Notes: generated by a model from the letters alone, not told the origin. A stretch of DNA of 64,000 nucleotides from Macrosoma leucophasiata (GCA_036365455.1 JAWQUS010000030.1:14032001-14096000); one strand, 5' to 3'; shown: positions 42,745-53,725, numbered from the stretch's first letter. A program made the numbers and translations.

Positions 42745-43000
42745 ATTGTTTTTTTTTATATTATTTCGCATTAACACATGCTTGTGAAATATATTTTTAT
42801 TTTTAAAGAAAAATGGAAAGAAAAATTTGACTTCAGGCGAGACTCTAACTCGCGACCTACTGGGAATCTAGTCCAGCCGCTCTTCCAATTGAGCTACTGA
42901 AGCCCTGCCCGATTTGTCAAATCTTTCCTTCACATCTATTGCATTGCTTTATGGTAGCAGCAGCGCTATCTATTACCAACTATGCTAGTTAGGCCCTTTT
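42745..43000 (-). mobile_element. tRNA-carrying element, copy E
   Basis: On the minus strand: core CTAACTAGCATAGTTGG, tRNA-like sequence at 42903-42830, then the terminal repeat with CACAAGCATGTGTTAATGCG. Only one terminal repeat is present. Confidence 0.75.
42830..42903 (-). tRNA. tRNA-like sequence, copy E
   Basis: 74 nt, same fold as the other copies. The T loop reads GAGTTAGAGTC instead of GAGTTCGAGTC, which damages the B box, so pol III transcription is less likely than for copies B or C. Confidence 0.45.
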
Positions 43001-43054
43001 ATTTAATCATAATCATCAGTAATCATCACTATCCAGCCGAAAGACGTTCACAGT

Positions 43055-43320
43055 TGGACCGCCCACCACCAGAGAATATGTATTAACACTATGTATAGAA
43101 TGGACACTTCGAATATTCTCTGTCTTCGACTTCCCGCCCGATTTCCCCGCCTCACCCAACCTCCTCCCCTCTTACGGGAGACGTTTGGTATTCTCTACGT
43201 GCTACGCACACAGGTGCACGTGTAAATACACGTCACTGATTGATGTCGGTATATTAGAGACCAAATTAAGCGTTTGTATGGACTTTTGGCGGAGTATCCG
43301 CGGTGTGCCACCACAGTGTT
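43055..43320 (+). repeat. Dispersed repeat D, copy 2
   Basis: Matches 8151-8425 from GAATGGACACTTCGA through GTGTAAATACACGTCACTGA to CCGCGGTGTGCCA. It begins CCAGAGAATATGTATTAACA, an end also seen near 50145 and 53296. Confidence 0.75.
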
Positions 43321-44065
43321 GTACAGTGCTCAACAATAAATAGGCATTGCACATGGAGCCTAGGAAGGAGACTTCGGCTTATTTCAGGTCTACAGAGCGT
43401 TATCTCTTTTATACCGTACCTATTTGACGTTTGTCGACCATTTTGATCACATTTATTCTGCTCCATTCGCGTTTCGCTAAACGATTTTAATTACACTTAT
43501 CGATGCTGAATGCGCCGGAGCAGCGCCGAACGCGACAAATTCGCGCTGTACTCTATCTGTAGATAGTTTTTATCATATTATTTTCGTTTCCCACGAAAGC
43601 AGAATAGACGCGGAAAGCTGAACGGATGCGTACGTGTCTTTGTTTTCTATGGACATAAGCTGAATAATTGTGAGTGGGTACTCCCTAAGGGTGTTTTTCC
43701 ACTGAGATGTGGGATCTATAGCAACGTAGCATAGCATATCTCTGGTGGAAAAGCACCCATATACCTAGTGTGGGGCTGTAAGTGAAAGCGTATCTTATTT
43801 GAGCTTTTTTTAGATACACGATAGTGAATTAAAAATATAATTTTATTTTTAAAAATATAATGGTTCTATTTTTGTACTTCTAAGTCCGAAATACTAAAAA
43901 TCGAGTTGTTAAAAACAGCAATTATTGATAAGACTTAATTACGGACTAGGATTTTTTACCTAAGATATCGATCGTAACCGCTGCTAAATAGGCATGTTAT
44001 TCTGAGCATAATATTTTTTGACCTTTGAAGGTCAGATGAGAATAAACTTAGTCCGAACCTATATT
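43321..44065. other. Unassigned sequence with a minimal MITE
   Basis: 43687-43759 (AAGGGTGTTTTTCCACTGAG to CTCTGGTGGAAAAGCACCCA) is a 70-bp hairpin version of the element at 20834. The rest shows no gene. Confidence 0.55.
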
Positions 44066-44360
44066 TGCACTTTTTTATGTAATGGTAGTGGCAAACAAGC
44101 ATGCAGTTCACATTGATGTTAAGTGATGACGGCAGCCTAAAGACACCCACACAAAGACCAAGGTCAAAATGCAGGTGCGTTACCACTCCTAAAGCCTAAG
44201 GTGTTATGCCCCTGTGCTGAAAATTACAGGGCCGTACATTACCATCTGACCTGAACACGATAGTGCTGAACAATACCAATTAGCGGCAAGTATATTAGGT
44301 AGTGCGGTGGTGCCTACGCCCGCGAGCTCCGTCACTAGAGCTCTACCACCAGTAAAACTA
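44066..44360 (-). repeat. SINE-A, near full length
   Basis: On the minus strand it runs from the head CTGGTGGTAGAGCTCTAGTG through GGCACCACCGCACTACCTAA and GTGTGGGTGTCTTTAGGCTG to a tail TTGCCACTACCATTACATAA, then AAAA. The tail resembles that of Bombyx Bm1-type SINEs. Confidence 0.8.
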
Positions 44361-44394
44361 TCTAACTAACTAAATAACCTATTTAACTAAATAA

Positions 44395-44670
44395 AGTACT
44401 ATCGTGGGTTCGGTTTTCCAAGTCGGGAGCTATCAAAGATAACGGTGTGAATTTTTTTATCTCTTGGATTCTATTGGGATTTTTCCATTTTCTGGAAGTT
44501 TCCCAGTACCCCGGAGTTTGGTAATGTGCCCGGAGATGGCAACAGGTTCGCCACCTGTTACATTGGCCTAAAACGTAACCGGCGAGTCGTGGGTGTTTGC
44601 ATGTATGATTGAATGCATGCATTTACCTCTGCCTACCCCTTCGGGGATTACAGGCGTGAAGTTACGTACG
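44395..44670 (+). repeat. SINE-B, 5'-truncated
   Basis: It lacks the A box and starts near the worn B box GGGTTCGGTTTTCC. It keeps GTTTGGTAATGTGCCCGGAG and the tail CTTCGGGGATTACAGGCGTG. Confidence 0.8.
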
Positions 44671-44874
44671 TACGTAAATAATAATCAATAGTAGATATCA
44701 TAAATTATGGAACATCAAAAGCTGCATATTTATGTATACATTGTCTATAAGTGAAGTTGATAATATGTAAGAAACAGGGTCAAAAACATGAACTTATACT
44801 TAAAATATTTGATTCACAACTGGCCTGTATTAATAAATAAATAAATAAATAATAATTTATTGAAATATTTTTAA

Positions 44875-45165
44875 TTTTTATTTTATGGAAGTGGCAAACA
44901 AGCATGCAGTTCACATTGATGTTAAGTGATGACTGCAGCCTATAGACACCCACACAAGGAACGAGGTCAAAATGCAGATGCTTTACCACTCCTGAGGCCT
45001 AAGGTGTTATGCCTCTGTGCCGGAAATTACAGGACCGTACATTACCACCTGACCAGAACACGATAGTGTTGAACACTACCATTTAGCGGCAAGTACATTA
45101 GGTAATGCGGTGGTGCCTACGCCCGCGAGCTCCGTCACTGGAGCTCTACCACCAGTGAAAAATTA
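44875..45165 (-). repeat. SINE-A, near full length
   Basis: Plus-strand landmarks are GGAAGTGGCAAACAAGCATG, GTGATGACTGCAGCCTATAG, GAACACTACCATTTAGCGGC and GGAGCTCTACCACCAGTGAA. Confidence 0.85.
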
Positions 45166-45404
45166 ATTATTGTTGTTATTAATTATTTATTTATTGTTTA
45201 ATTTAGTTATCTTATGATTCCGTTTTAAATATATAATACGCGAATCTATAAAATGTCAATCTTGAGATAATATCATGTAAATACCTACTTACTGAGAAAC
45301 GGTGAAGAGCAAATGTCGAGTCCTAATGCGTCATCCAGGAAAAGTTAAAAATATTATTCTGCATGTTTCTACGCATTTATTGTTGCGTTTTTTCACTATT
45401 TTGA

Positions 45405-45640
45405 TGGCTTAGTGCTAGTAAGTTATTAGCTACTGTATGACCTAAAGTACAGGGTTCGATTCTCAGGACGAAGAGTGGGATTGGGCTTATTCCATCATAG
45501 AATATTTCTGGTATTCTTTGCGGTTTGGAAATATGCCTTTTCTTGTATGCATGGCTTTAAAAATAATTATTAAAGTATATATGTATGCATCTTTACGCCA
45601 AGTCACTTACAAGGTAGACAGGGAGTGTGGACCAACAAAT
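45405..45640. repeat. SINE-like head plus LINE tail
   Basis: GGCTTAGTGCTAGTAAGTTA and ACAGGGTTCGATTCTCAGGA at 45410-45465 resemble A and B boxes of a tRNA-derived SINE different from SINE-B. 45575-45640 (ATCTTTACGCCAAGTCACTT) is a minus-strand LINE 3' tail. Confidence 0.5.
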
Positions 45641-45810
45641 ATAGACATTTTATCTACATCTGAAACACTTTTTATATAGTTCAAAGTAGATTAAATAATC
45701 AGGTAGGTCGTCTTGAAACAAAAATAAAACATGTTTTTCGTTTTCTTATTTTCCAAACATTAACACAAATTGCAATAGGCAATCGATTTCACTGACGTAA
45801 TATGCTAGAG

Positions 45811-46150
45811 CAGTGATTCCCAAAGTGGTCTATATCGACCCCTGGGGGTCTATGACAAGCTAAAAGGGGTCTTCGTCAGCGAAAAAAAAATTTGGGGGTC
45901 CATGAAATGAAAATGGGGGTCCACGATAATGGATCTCAACACATACACTAATAGTACCAATTTACTTACATCATACCAGTGATTCCCAAAGTGGTCCATG
46001 GGAGACTAGATGGGGGTCTACGTAGGCGTGAATAAAAATATGGGAATGGGAAATATGGGAATGTGATATAAATGTAGCAAGGACGGGGGTTTACAGAAAC
46101 CAGAAAAAATTGTAAAGGGTCTACAAGAAAAAATAGTTTGGGAACCTCTG
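45811..46150. mobile_element. hAT-type MITE with 8-bp target duplication
   Basis: The left end CAGTGATTCCCAAAGTGG and right end AATAGTTTGGGAACCTCTG form imperfect terminal inverted repeats. TGCTAGAG occurs immediately before (45803-45810) and after (46151-46158), the 8-bp duplication typical of hAT transposition. The left end recurs inside at 45977, so the element is internally duplicated or one copy is nested in another. Non-coding. Confidence 0.88.
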
Positions 46151-46158
46151 TGCTAGAG

Positions 46159-46689
46159 TTAACTGACACTTAAATTTTCAAAGTTAATTCAACATTTTTA
46201 TTTATTATTTATTTTTATTATTACAAATTCAGTTTAGATTTGCAATAACATGGTCGTAGTACTACCGCAGATCTCGTTTAAATAGTGGTGAAGAACAAAC
46301 GATTTAACTTGGAGTTTAACCTGAAATTCAAACTCGATTAACACATCGATAAAAACAAACAACCACATGTGGCGGTTCCGTCCCTCAACAAACTTTTACT
46401 TATTTGTCTCAGGTATAAAACAAACGGAAACGTTCTGAAAATAAAGATCTGCATCTTCAAACTTCCTCTCTGGCTAATGGCCAAAGGTCTCTTTTATTTG
46501 TTCGTAATTTATTGACAGTAAGCTAAAATGAACTGTGGCAACTGTGAACACTTCAATGGCTGTGTTTGTTGGCATTCTGACAATTTAGTGTTAAAATGCT
46601 GAGGAATGGGTAGTATGGGTACATTGATCAAACTGTATAATCAATTTTTGAATTAAAACTGAATTCCAATGTTTGTTAATTTTGGTGTA
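46159..46689. other. Unassigned sequence
   Basis: AT-rich; no gene or recognised repeat. Confidence 0.35.
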
Positions 46690-46940
46690 AAATTAAAAAA
46701 TAATAATAATAAATAAATAAGTAAAACTTTATTTGGTACAGAAAGAAAACACGGGTTGGTTACAGAGAAAAAAAACATAAAATAACTCAAAAAATAGCAC
46801 AGCATACTAGATACATCTGCTCTGAATGTGTGTCTCCTTTTAGCACCAAAAGGCGGCCGATTCAGCAATATGCCAGGCGTAAGCCTAGCGCTGATTTTCA
46901 ATCGGAACCCATTCGGTGACGCACGGATGTCAATTACCAT
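46690..46940 (-). repeat. Probable LINE 3' UTR fragment
   Basis: AATAATAATAATAAATAAA followed by AAAACTTTATTTGGTACAGA on the plus strand reads as a polyadenylation-like tail on the minus strand, as in retrotransposed 3' ends. The overlapping 95-codon frame has no recognised domain. Confidence 0.4.
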
Positions 46941-47482
46941 TTAAAGCCAAATTATTACACAAAAATAAAATAAAGTTAACAAAATAAAAGATATCGCGAA
47001 ATTAAAACAAAAATGAAATACACATTACTATGCTCGAGATCTCTTTAGTCTCAATCTCGAATTGACACCATTCTCGTATTTCTCGTCCTAGTCTTGGCCA
47101 TGACGCACGCAGGCGCTTTAAATTTCTATGAGAATATTTAAAGACATGTACTCTTGAACCAACTGATACTAAATTTATTCCAGCGGGTAACTACATTGAG
47201 TTCCAAATTAAAACAAGAGTAATTTCGAACTATAAGAATGGTTGTTTCTGATAGCTTCCAACCCGGGAATCGAACTCAGGATCCCAGCGTAGTGACTTGC
47301 CACCACTAGGCTACTGAGGCAGTCATTTTGTGTTGCGATCTATGAAATATATATTTTAAACTGGCAATAGCTTTTAAAATACAATCTTAAATAGATAAGT
47401 ATAATAATATGTCTACTAAAATGGTTTGGTTTATTCGTACAGAAAAATAGAACACGCAGCAGAAGTACGAGGTTTAAATATT
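46941..47482. other. Mostly unassigned; SINE-B head at 47254-47325
   Basis: AACCCGGGAATCGAACTCAG and ACTAGGCTACTGAGGCAG at 47262-47322 are the reverse-complement B and A boxes of SINE-B, without most of the body. The remainder is unassigned. Confidence 0.5.
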
Positions 47483-48020
47483 CAGCTCATGTTGAAGGGT
47501 TGTTAAAAAAATACACGCATGGTCGTGCGTGACGTTGCTTAATGGTGTCAGTGTTGCTCTTCGCTAATGACTCGCCACGAATGATAAAACATTCCACTAA
47601 CTTGCTTAATGAAACATGTTTTATGACATAAAACATCCTACACGTGGCATAGTATGGTTTTTTTGTGTAATGGATGTGGCAAACAAGCATGCAGTTCATA
47701 AGTGCAGATGCGTTACCACTCCTGAGGCCTAAGTTGTTACGCCTCTGTGCCGGAAATTACAGGGCCGTACATTACCACCTGACCGGAACACGATAGTACT
47801 GAACACTACCATTTAGCGGCAAGTATATTAGGTAATGCGGTGGTGCCTACGCCCGCGAGCTCCGTCACTGGAGCTCTAGCACCAGTAGCACATGTTGAAG
47901 GGTTGTTAAAAAAATATACGCATGGTCGTGCGTGGCGTTGCTTAATGGTGTCAGTGTAGCCCTTGCTACGAATGACAAAACATCCACTAACTTGTTTATT
48001 TAAACATGTTTTATGAAATG
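47483..48020. repeat. Direct duplication flanking a SINE-A copy
   Basis: GTTGAAGGGTTGTTAAAAAA, CGCATGGTCGTGCGTG and TGCTTAATGGTGTCAGTGT occur at 47490-47552 and again at 47891-47963, about 400 bases apart. A SINE-A copy (47658-47885, with a deletion between GCAGTTCA and AGTGCAGATGCG) lies between. Confidence 0.75.
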
Positions 48021-48279
48021 AAAGCTGTGTTGATTTTAAGTGCATACTGCAATATAGGTATAGATATCTAGACACTTAGAAATTACAATATCCACGGGTT
48101 TTTACCAAGGTTTTAGATATTATAATCTTTATTGATGGAATTATGGGGTCACATTACCATTTATACCAAATACAGTGGCCCTGATAGATCATGTAGGTAG
48201 TAGATAGTAGATAGTACCTAAAAGCAGTAGGTAGTAGATCAGATAGGTAGTGCTGAATTACGTTATTATGGCTTCGTAA

Positions 48280-48435
48280 GAACTATCATAGAAACATGAC
48301 AACTTAGGTCGGAGGGGTGGCAACGCATCTGCATTTTGACTTCTGATTTTGTAGATGTCTATGGGCTGCAGTCATCACTTAACATCAATGTGAAATGCAT
48401 GCTTATTTGCCGCCTTTGTTGCATAAAAAAACGTA
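48280..48435 (+). repeat. SINE-A 3' half
   Basis: GGTGGCAACGCATCTGCATT, GATGTCTATGGGCTGCAGTC and the tail TTATTTGCCGCCTTTGTTGC, then AAAAAA. A run of TAGTAGATAG-like repeats lies upstream at 48193-48250. Confidence 0.75.
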
Positions 48436-48664
48436 GGCGCAATAATCACCAGCGCTCTACAACCAGCACTATTCATATTTTATTTATGTAATAAAGTATA
48501 TTGTTATATTACTGGTCTATAAAACCATACATCATATAGTTTTATGTAGATGCGTTGTTGTTCTTTACTACTTCGGAAGCCAAAAGTATTCTCGCCAATA
48601 TCTCAACGCATATTTTTATTACCGTCACATGAAACAAACACCAAGTAAGCCGGGCTTTATGTTC

Positions 48665-49350
48665 TACTAGCTGTGCCTGCGACTTCGTCCACGTGAGAAA
48701 TAATATGATTGTTCAGTATCTACCCGGACGAAGTCGTGGGCGCAGCTAGTATAAAAGTAGTCTAAATTACTAAGGAGTAACTTAGGCTACTTTTATACTA
48801 CATCAGCTATCTGCCAGTGAAAGTCCCGTCAAAATCGGAGTCACTCAAATTCTATTTATTTGTATATAGGTATGTATGTATGTATGGTTGTATGGAGATA
48901 AAAGTAGCCTAAGTTACTCCTTATTACATCAGCTATCTGCCAGTGAAAGTCCCGTCAAAATCGGAGACACTCAAATTTTATATATTTGTATGTAGGTATG
49001 TATGTATGGAGATAAAAGTAGCCTAAGTTACCCTAAGCTACCCGTGGAAGTCCCGTCAAAGTCGGATATACTTCAATTCTGCTTATTTGTATGTAGATTT
49101 GTATGTATGTATGGATGTATAGACTTAAAAGTAGCCTAAGTTACTCCTTATAACAACAGCTATCTGCCGTCAAAATCGGTCCAGCCGTTCCTAAGATTAG
49201 CCCCGCCAAACAGACAAACAGACAAAAATTGTAAAAATGTTGTTTTGGTATATGTACCGTGTATACATACATATGCATTTAGTAAAAAGCGGTTATTTTA
49301 ATATTACAAACAGACACTCCAATTGTATTTATTTGTATAGATTTATTATG
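48665..49350 (+). repeat. Dispersed repeat F with internally amplified unit
   Basis: An internal unit of about 110-125 bases (AAAAGTAGCCTAAGTTACTC, then GCTATCTGCCAGTGAAAGTC, CCGTCAAAATCGGA, GTATGTATGTATGG) is present about four times between 48765 and 49180. The single-unit form is at 31076-31400. Confidence 0.8.
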
Positions 49351-49369
49351 GTAGGTAATATACCACATA

Positions 49370-49410
49370 AGACTGGTGGTAGAGCTCCAGTAACGGAGCT
49401 CGCGGGCGTT
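49370..49410 (+). repeat. SINE-A head fragment
   Basis: TGGTGGTAGAGCTCCAGTAA, then CGGAGCTCGCGGGCG. Forty bases only. Confidence 0.6.
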
Positions 49411-50160
49411 TTTTTTTTCTTTATAGCGGTATCAGAAATACATAATTTGTGAAAATGTTAGGTTTCCAGCTATCACTATTTATGAGATAAAGACTGGTGA
49501 CAGACAGACGGACGGACAGACAGTCAGACAGACAGCGGAGGATTAGTAATCCATTAGGTCCGTTTTTACCTTTTAGGTACGAAACCCCCTAAAAGATAGA
49601 ACTAAGATACAGAATAGCTTAAAAATATTCGATATGATTTTTTAAATTGACATAACTTTTTTATTTCTGAACCGATTCACATGAAACAAACACTAAATGT
49701 TAAGTGTAACTTACCACAATATATTAATTAGCCGCAAATCGAATAAGCCGTTTCTGATATTAGCGTGCACAAACACACAGACAAACACACATTGTTCCGG
49801 GATAAAAAGTACCCAGTGTTGTGCGTTAAAAGGTTAAAGGTTAAAGTATAATCATACCAAGTTTCATTGTAATCGGACCGGTAGTTTTTCTGTGATGCTT
49901 GAACAAACAGACAGACAGACAGACAAAAAATTTTCTAATCACATATTTGGGTTCGGTGTCGATCTAGTACCATCCCCTGGTATTTATTTTTTCAATATTT
50001 TTAATGTTCAGAATTTACACTTCTACAGTTTTATTATAAGCATAGATAGAAAAGCTCTAAGAACAATTGCACTGATTGCATAAATCACACATATCAGATA
50101 CTTACAGTTATATTTTGAGATTTCCTATTGAAATAGCGTACAGTTAGAGAATATGTATTA
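49411..50160. repeat. Fragments of dispersed elements
   Basis: Several (CAGA)n or (ACAG)n runs (49500, 49905), plus GAACCGATTCACATGAAACA and AATCGGACCGGTAGTTTTTC, are typical interior and end motifs of short moth repeats. No gene. Confidence 0.45.
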
Positions 50161-50164
50161 ATAC

Positions 50165-50500
50165 TACCACAGAGCAACACCGGACTAGGTAAAACACGGG
50201 AGTAGCTATATGCAGGCTTTTTCATCTGTCAAAGTACAAGCCCAAATGGGCATATGCCTGTCGCCTAGATGTTTAAATGTGTGCGTGATTTTTTAAAATG
50301 TATTTTGTTAAGAGGTGTGATTTTCGTTGTAATAGACGATTTTTGTAGTGTGTGTGTGCCACACGCATTTCCCCCCGCAAAAAATGACAGACTTTTTTAC
50401 ATATTAGTCTATGTGTTTTACATCGGTAATAAACGCTATGGCTACTCCCCTCCAGTCCGCCGCGGCCGGAAGGCCGTGTTGGCCTTCCGGCCGCGGCGGC
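50165..50500 (+). mobile_element. GGAGGGGAGTAGCC family MITE with a 19-bp GC palindrome
   Basis: ATATGCAGGCTTTTTCATCT to CTATGGCTACTCCCCTCCAG matches 40986-41234. At the right end, bases 50457-50475 and 50481-50499 are perfect reverse complements around GTGTT, replacing the single GCGACCGGTGGGCCGCG seen in the sister copy. Confidence 0.75.
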
Positions 50501-51194
50501 CGGCGGTTGGCCGTAATACCTCGGATTTACGATATAGTTTGTAGGCAAGCGACAAGCAGTGTAAGTCGAATTCGCGTAAGTCGGGGTTCACATTTGCATA
50601 TAAATGCTACTTTCCAATTACAATTTTTTTGGTCTTTTGGTTGACATAATTATAGGAAAATCAATAATGTTTATTTGAACTTATCGTAAACCGAACTCTG
50701 ACCGAGCGGAGTGGGGTATCCGATGGTGCGGTATGATAAAAAACCGCGAATCTCGGAATTCGCGTAAAACAAGGTACCTAGCGTAAATCGGGGTACTACT
50801 TAAAGTTATCATAAATCAAATTGGGGGTAGAACTTCAATGCTTGGCAAAAATTGAGGAGATAGCCCATATGGTAAAGAAAAAACTTAGTGCCTCAGAGTG
50901 ATAGCTTTAAGATAAAGTACATGATTCCATTACAAAAAGCACCGTTCAAATTGTTGACGTTCTCGGACTATTGATATACTGTGATTTCTGAATATACGCA
51001 GAGACATTGGGTGTCTGTGCACTTCCAACCACCTTTTCAATGGTGAAAAGGTGGCCCAGCTGAACTGTTTGCTACATCACACCAGCCGCAGAAGTTCCAT
51101 CAGGACAGATTGTGGATACGTCGAAATTTTCTATTGTTTGATTGGAGCATTAGTTCTTACCGAAAGTCATAAAAGTAAAGGTGAACCCCGGCGC
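50501..51194. other. Unassigned sequence
   Basis: AATTCGCGTAAGTCGGGG (50569) and AATTCGCGTAAAACAAGG (50757) are similar motifs 190 bases apart that may be parts of a DNA element. No gene. Confidence 0.35.
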
Positions 51195-51395
51195 TACAAC
51201 ATGGTTCTTTAAACCAGCTTCAAAGCAGTCCCTTCAGTGCTGGCAATGCGTTACCACCTCCCCCGGTGTTGCAAATGTCCATAGGCGCCGGTGACCACTC
51301 TTACGTAGTATTTATATACTCTTTGGTGACCACTTTCATCAGGTGGTCTGTAAGTTTGCCTGTCAACTTTTAATAAGTAAAATAAAATAAGTCAG
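51195..51395 (+). repeat. LINE 3' end, same family as 16526-16930
   Basis: CCCTTCAGTGCTGGCAATGC, CCCCGGTGTTGCAAATGTCC and GGTGACCACTTTCATCAGGT match the minus strand of 16560-16690. Coding potential is almost gone. Confidence 0.75.
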
Positions 51396-51974
51396 CGCGT
51401 TAACCGATTTTCAGGATTCAGTTGTTTGATGACTATTTATCTCCAAAAATAATATAAAATTAGTAAATATTGGCCTACAAACAGACATAGGATCCCTACC
51501 ATTTACAGATAAAACTCGTGACCTTTATGTAGGAAGAAAATGTAATTACCTATTCTCGAATGGATACATTTTATTGCTTGTAGCACTCGAAAATCACGTT
51601 CTTTCCATGAAATTGAAAAATAAACGCGACGTACCTACTTGGTGTTCTTTTTAATCAATCTCTGTACTTCACTTCCATGATAATAGCTGCGAGCTGCGAG
51701 CTTCTCGGTATTGCAATCCGTAACAAATGAATCCAGCTGCACGTATTATCACTATATCATGGTTGATTATAACGTTTTTCTAACCATGAATGTGACTTGT
51801 ACCTACGCTTATTTCTAGTTTCACGTTGTACTTTTTTGCTATAAAAAGATCTTCTTTGCCGTTGGAAAACTATGATCAAGGTGCACATTGACCGACGAGT
51901 TGTTACAATTAACAGATAGTTTAATGACAAGAAATAAGTTTCTTAGTCTCGGATTTTTCCTTGACTTGTACTTT
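51396..51974. other. Unassigned sequence
   Basis: No gene or clear repeat was recognised. Confidence 0.35.
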
Positions 51975-52125
51975 AGTATGTATGTATGTATCTTCACGCC
52001 AGGTCCCTAACGGGGTAGGCAGAGAGTGTAGAGCGTCAGATATCCTGGCCCTGGCATACCTCGCGTGCCTCATCTACCTTCATCATTCTCTTCATACATG
52101 CACGCCGATTCCTAAGACTTTTGTA
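51975..52125 (-). repeat. LINE 3' end, short copy
   Basis: TATGTATCTTCACGCCAGGT to CGCCGATTCCTAAGACTTTT. Only the last 150 bases of the family. Confidence 0.85.
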
Positions 52126-53005
52126 CTTTAGTGACAATATTTAATAATTTTAATTATACTATAATAAAATTTACTATAGTATAATTGAAATTAATAATTA
52201 TTAAAAAATGTTATTCATGAACTGCAAATATAATTAAATTATATTTGCAGTGCATGAACTGATTTAAATGATTCGCCTACTCTAACATTTTTAATCTATG
52301 ACACATGCTATATTCTGCCGCCAAGACACTTTATTAAATTAAGTTAATTTTAACACAAAAGTTTTGCTTATCGATGAAATGAGTTTCTTAGTTCTTTTTT
52401 ATATTCCAGGAATTATTGGTCAATATCAGAAAGCATTTCATGTATTTTTTAAGGTTGTGTTGGAGATGATTTAAACGTCAACTGTCAATATGTGATTATG
52501 TGAAAGTGTGGTAAATGGACTCAGGATGAATGTGACCGTCCAACCAATGCTAGTAATAACTAAATAGTGTCTTGTCTAGTACTTTAGGATATATAGATCA
52601 ATGTATATCTACAGATATTTACTTTCGTATTCCTCAAGAAAGAGGATCATGACAGACAGACACGCAATAAAGTTATCTTAAAAGTTTCTTTATTCTTGTG
52701 AACCCTAATATACTGAAACATTGGATATTGAAAAATCTGAGTTGTGCTTTTATTAAAATAAAAATTCTACTTATTGGTTTTATTTCAAATATATACCTAC
52801 GAAATCGTAGTGATGACCCACTCTAAACCACGTTGTACTAGATTGCTCACCACTATTGTTTACCAATGTAATAGTTTTTAAGTGGCCCAATTAGATATCA
52901 TTGAGTAAGTACATAGTGTGAAAAACAACCTCATTGTGTTTTACCTATTAACTAGTGAAAATAGTGTTGTACAAAAAATGTACAGTACTCAACAATTAAT
53001 ATATA
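52126..53005. other. Unassigned AT-rich sequence with palindromes
   Basis: AATTATACTATA pairs with TATAGTATAATT at 52154-52188, and CTGCAAATATAAT pairs with ATTATATTTGCAG at 52222-52250 (13-bp perfect arms, 3-base loop). No gene. Confidence 0.55.
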
Positions 53006-53170
53006 CTTTAGGTGGAGCTCGAGCGCGTAGGCACCACCGCATTACCTAATATACTTGCCGCTAAATGGTGGTGTTCAGCACTATCGTGTTCCGGCAAGGT
53101 GGTAATGTACGGCCCTGTAATTTCCGGCACAGAGGCATAACACCTTAAGCTTCAGGAGTGATAAAGCATC
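53006..53170 (+). repeat. SINE-A, 5' two thirds
   Basis: GGCACCACCGCATTACCTAA, GGTAATGTACGGCCCTGTAA and GAGGCATAACACCTTAAGC in sense orientation. Confidence 0.8.
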
Positions 53171-53404
53171 ATCTTCTTGTTGGATACTATAAATGACTTA
53201 GGAAAAGAAACGATTCGATAAAGATAAATCATGTAGAGAAATAAGAATACCCAGTTATACCTCAAGTATTTGATACCTTTTTTTCACAGCTGAACCAGAG
53301 AATATGTAATACTACTAAGTACAACGGCTGAACATAGAACCGCCTTTCTACATAAAGATCCTATTTGCCTTAATAAAAGTGTAACCACTTTTTTTAAAAA
53401 CATT

Positions 53405-53725
53405 TATTTTAAAAACGTAACTTCACGCCTGTAATCCCCGAAGGGGTAGGCAGAGGTAAATGCATGCATTCAAGCATACATGCAAACACCCACGATTCGC
53501 CGGTTACGTTTTGGCCCATGTAACAGGTGGCGAGCCTGTTGACATCTCCGGGCACATTACCAAACTTTGAGGTACTGGGAAATTTCCAGAAAATGGAAAA
53601 ATCCCAATAGAACCAGAGATAAAGGCTTTTTCACCATTATCTCTGATAACCCCCTACCCGGGAATCGAACCCAGGACCTCAGCGTAGTAGTAGTGGCCTG
53701 CTACCACTAGGCTACCGAGGCAGTA
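53405..53725 (-). repeat. SINE-B, full-length tRNA-headed copy
   Basis: The tRNA-like head is at 53725-53650 on the minus strand (GTAGCCTAGTGGTAGCAGGC; TGGGTTCGATTCCCGGGTAG) and the tail CTTCGGGGATTACAGGCGTG at about 53440-53420. Close to 38015 in sequence. Confidence 0.85.
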
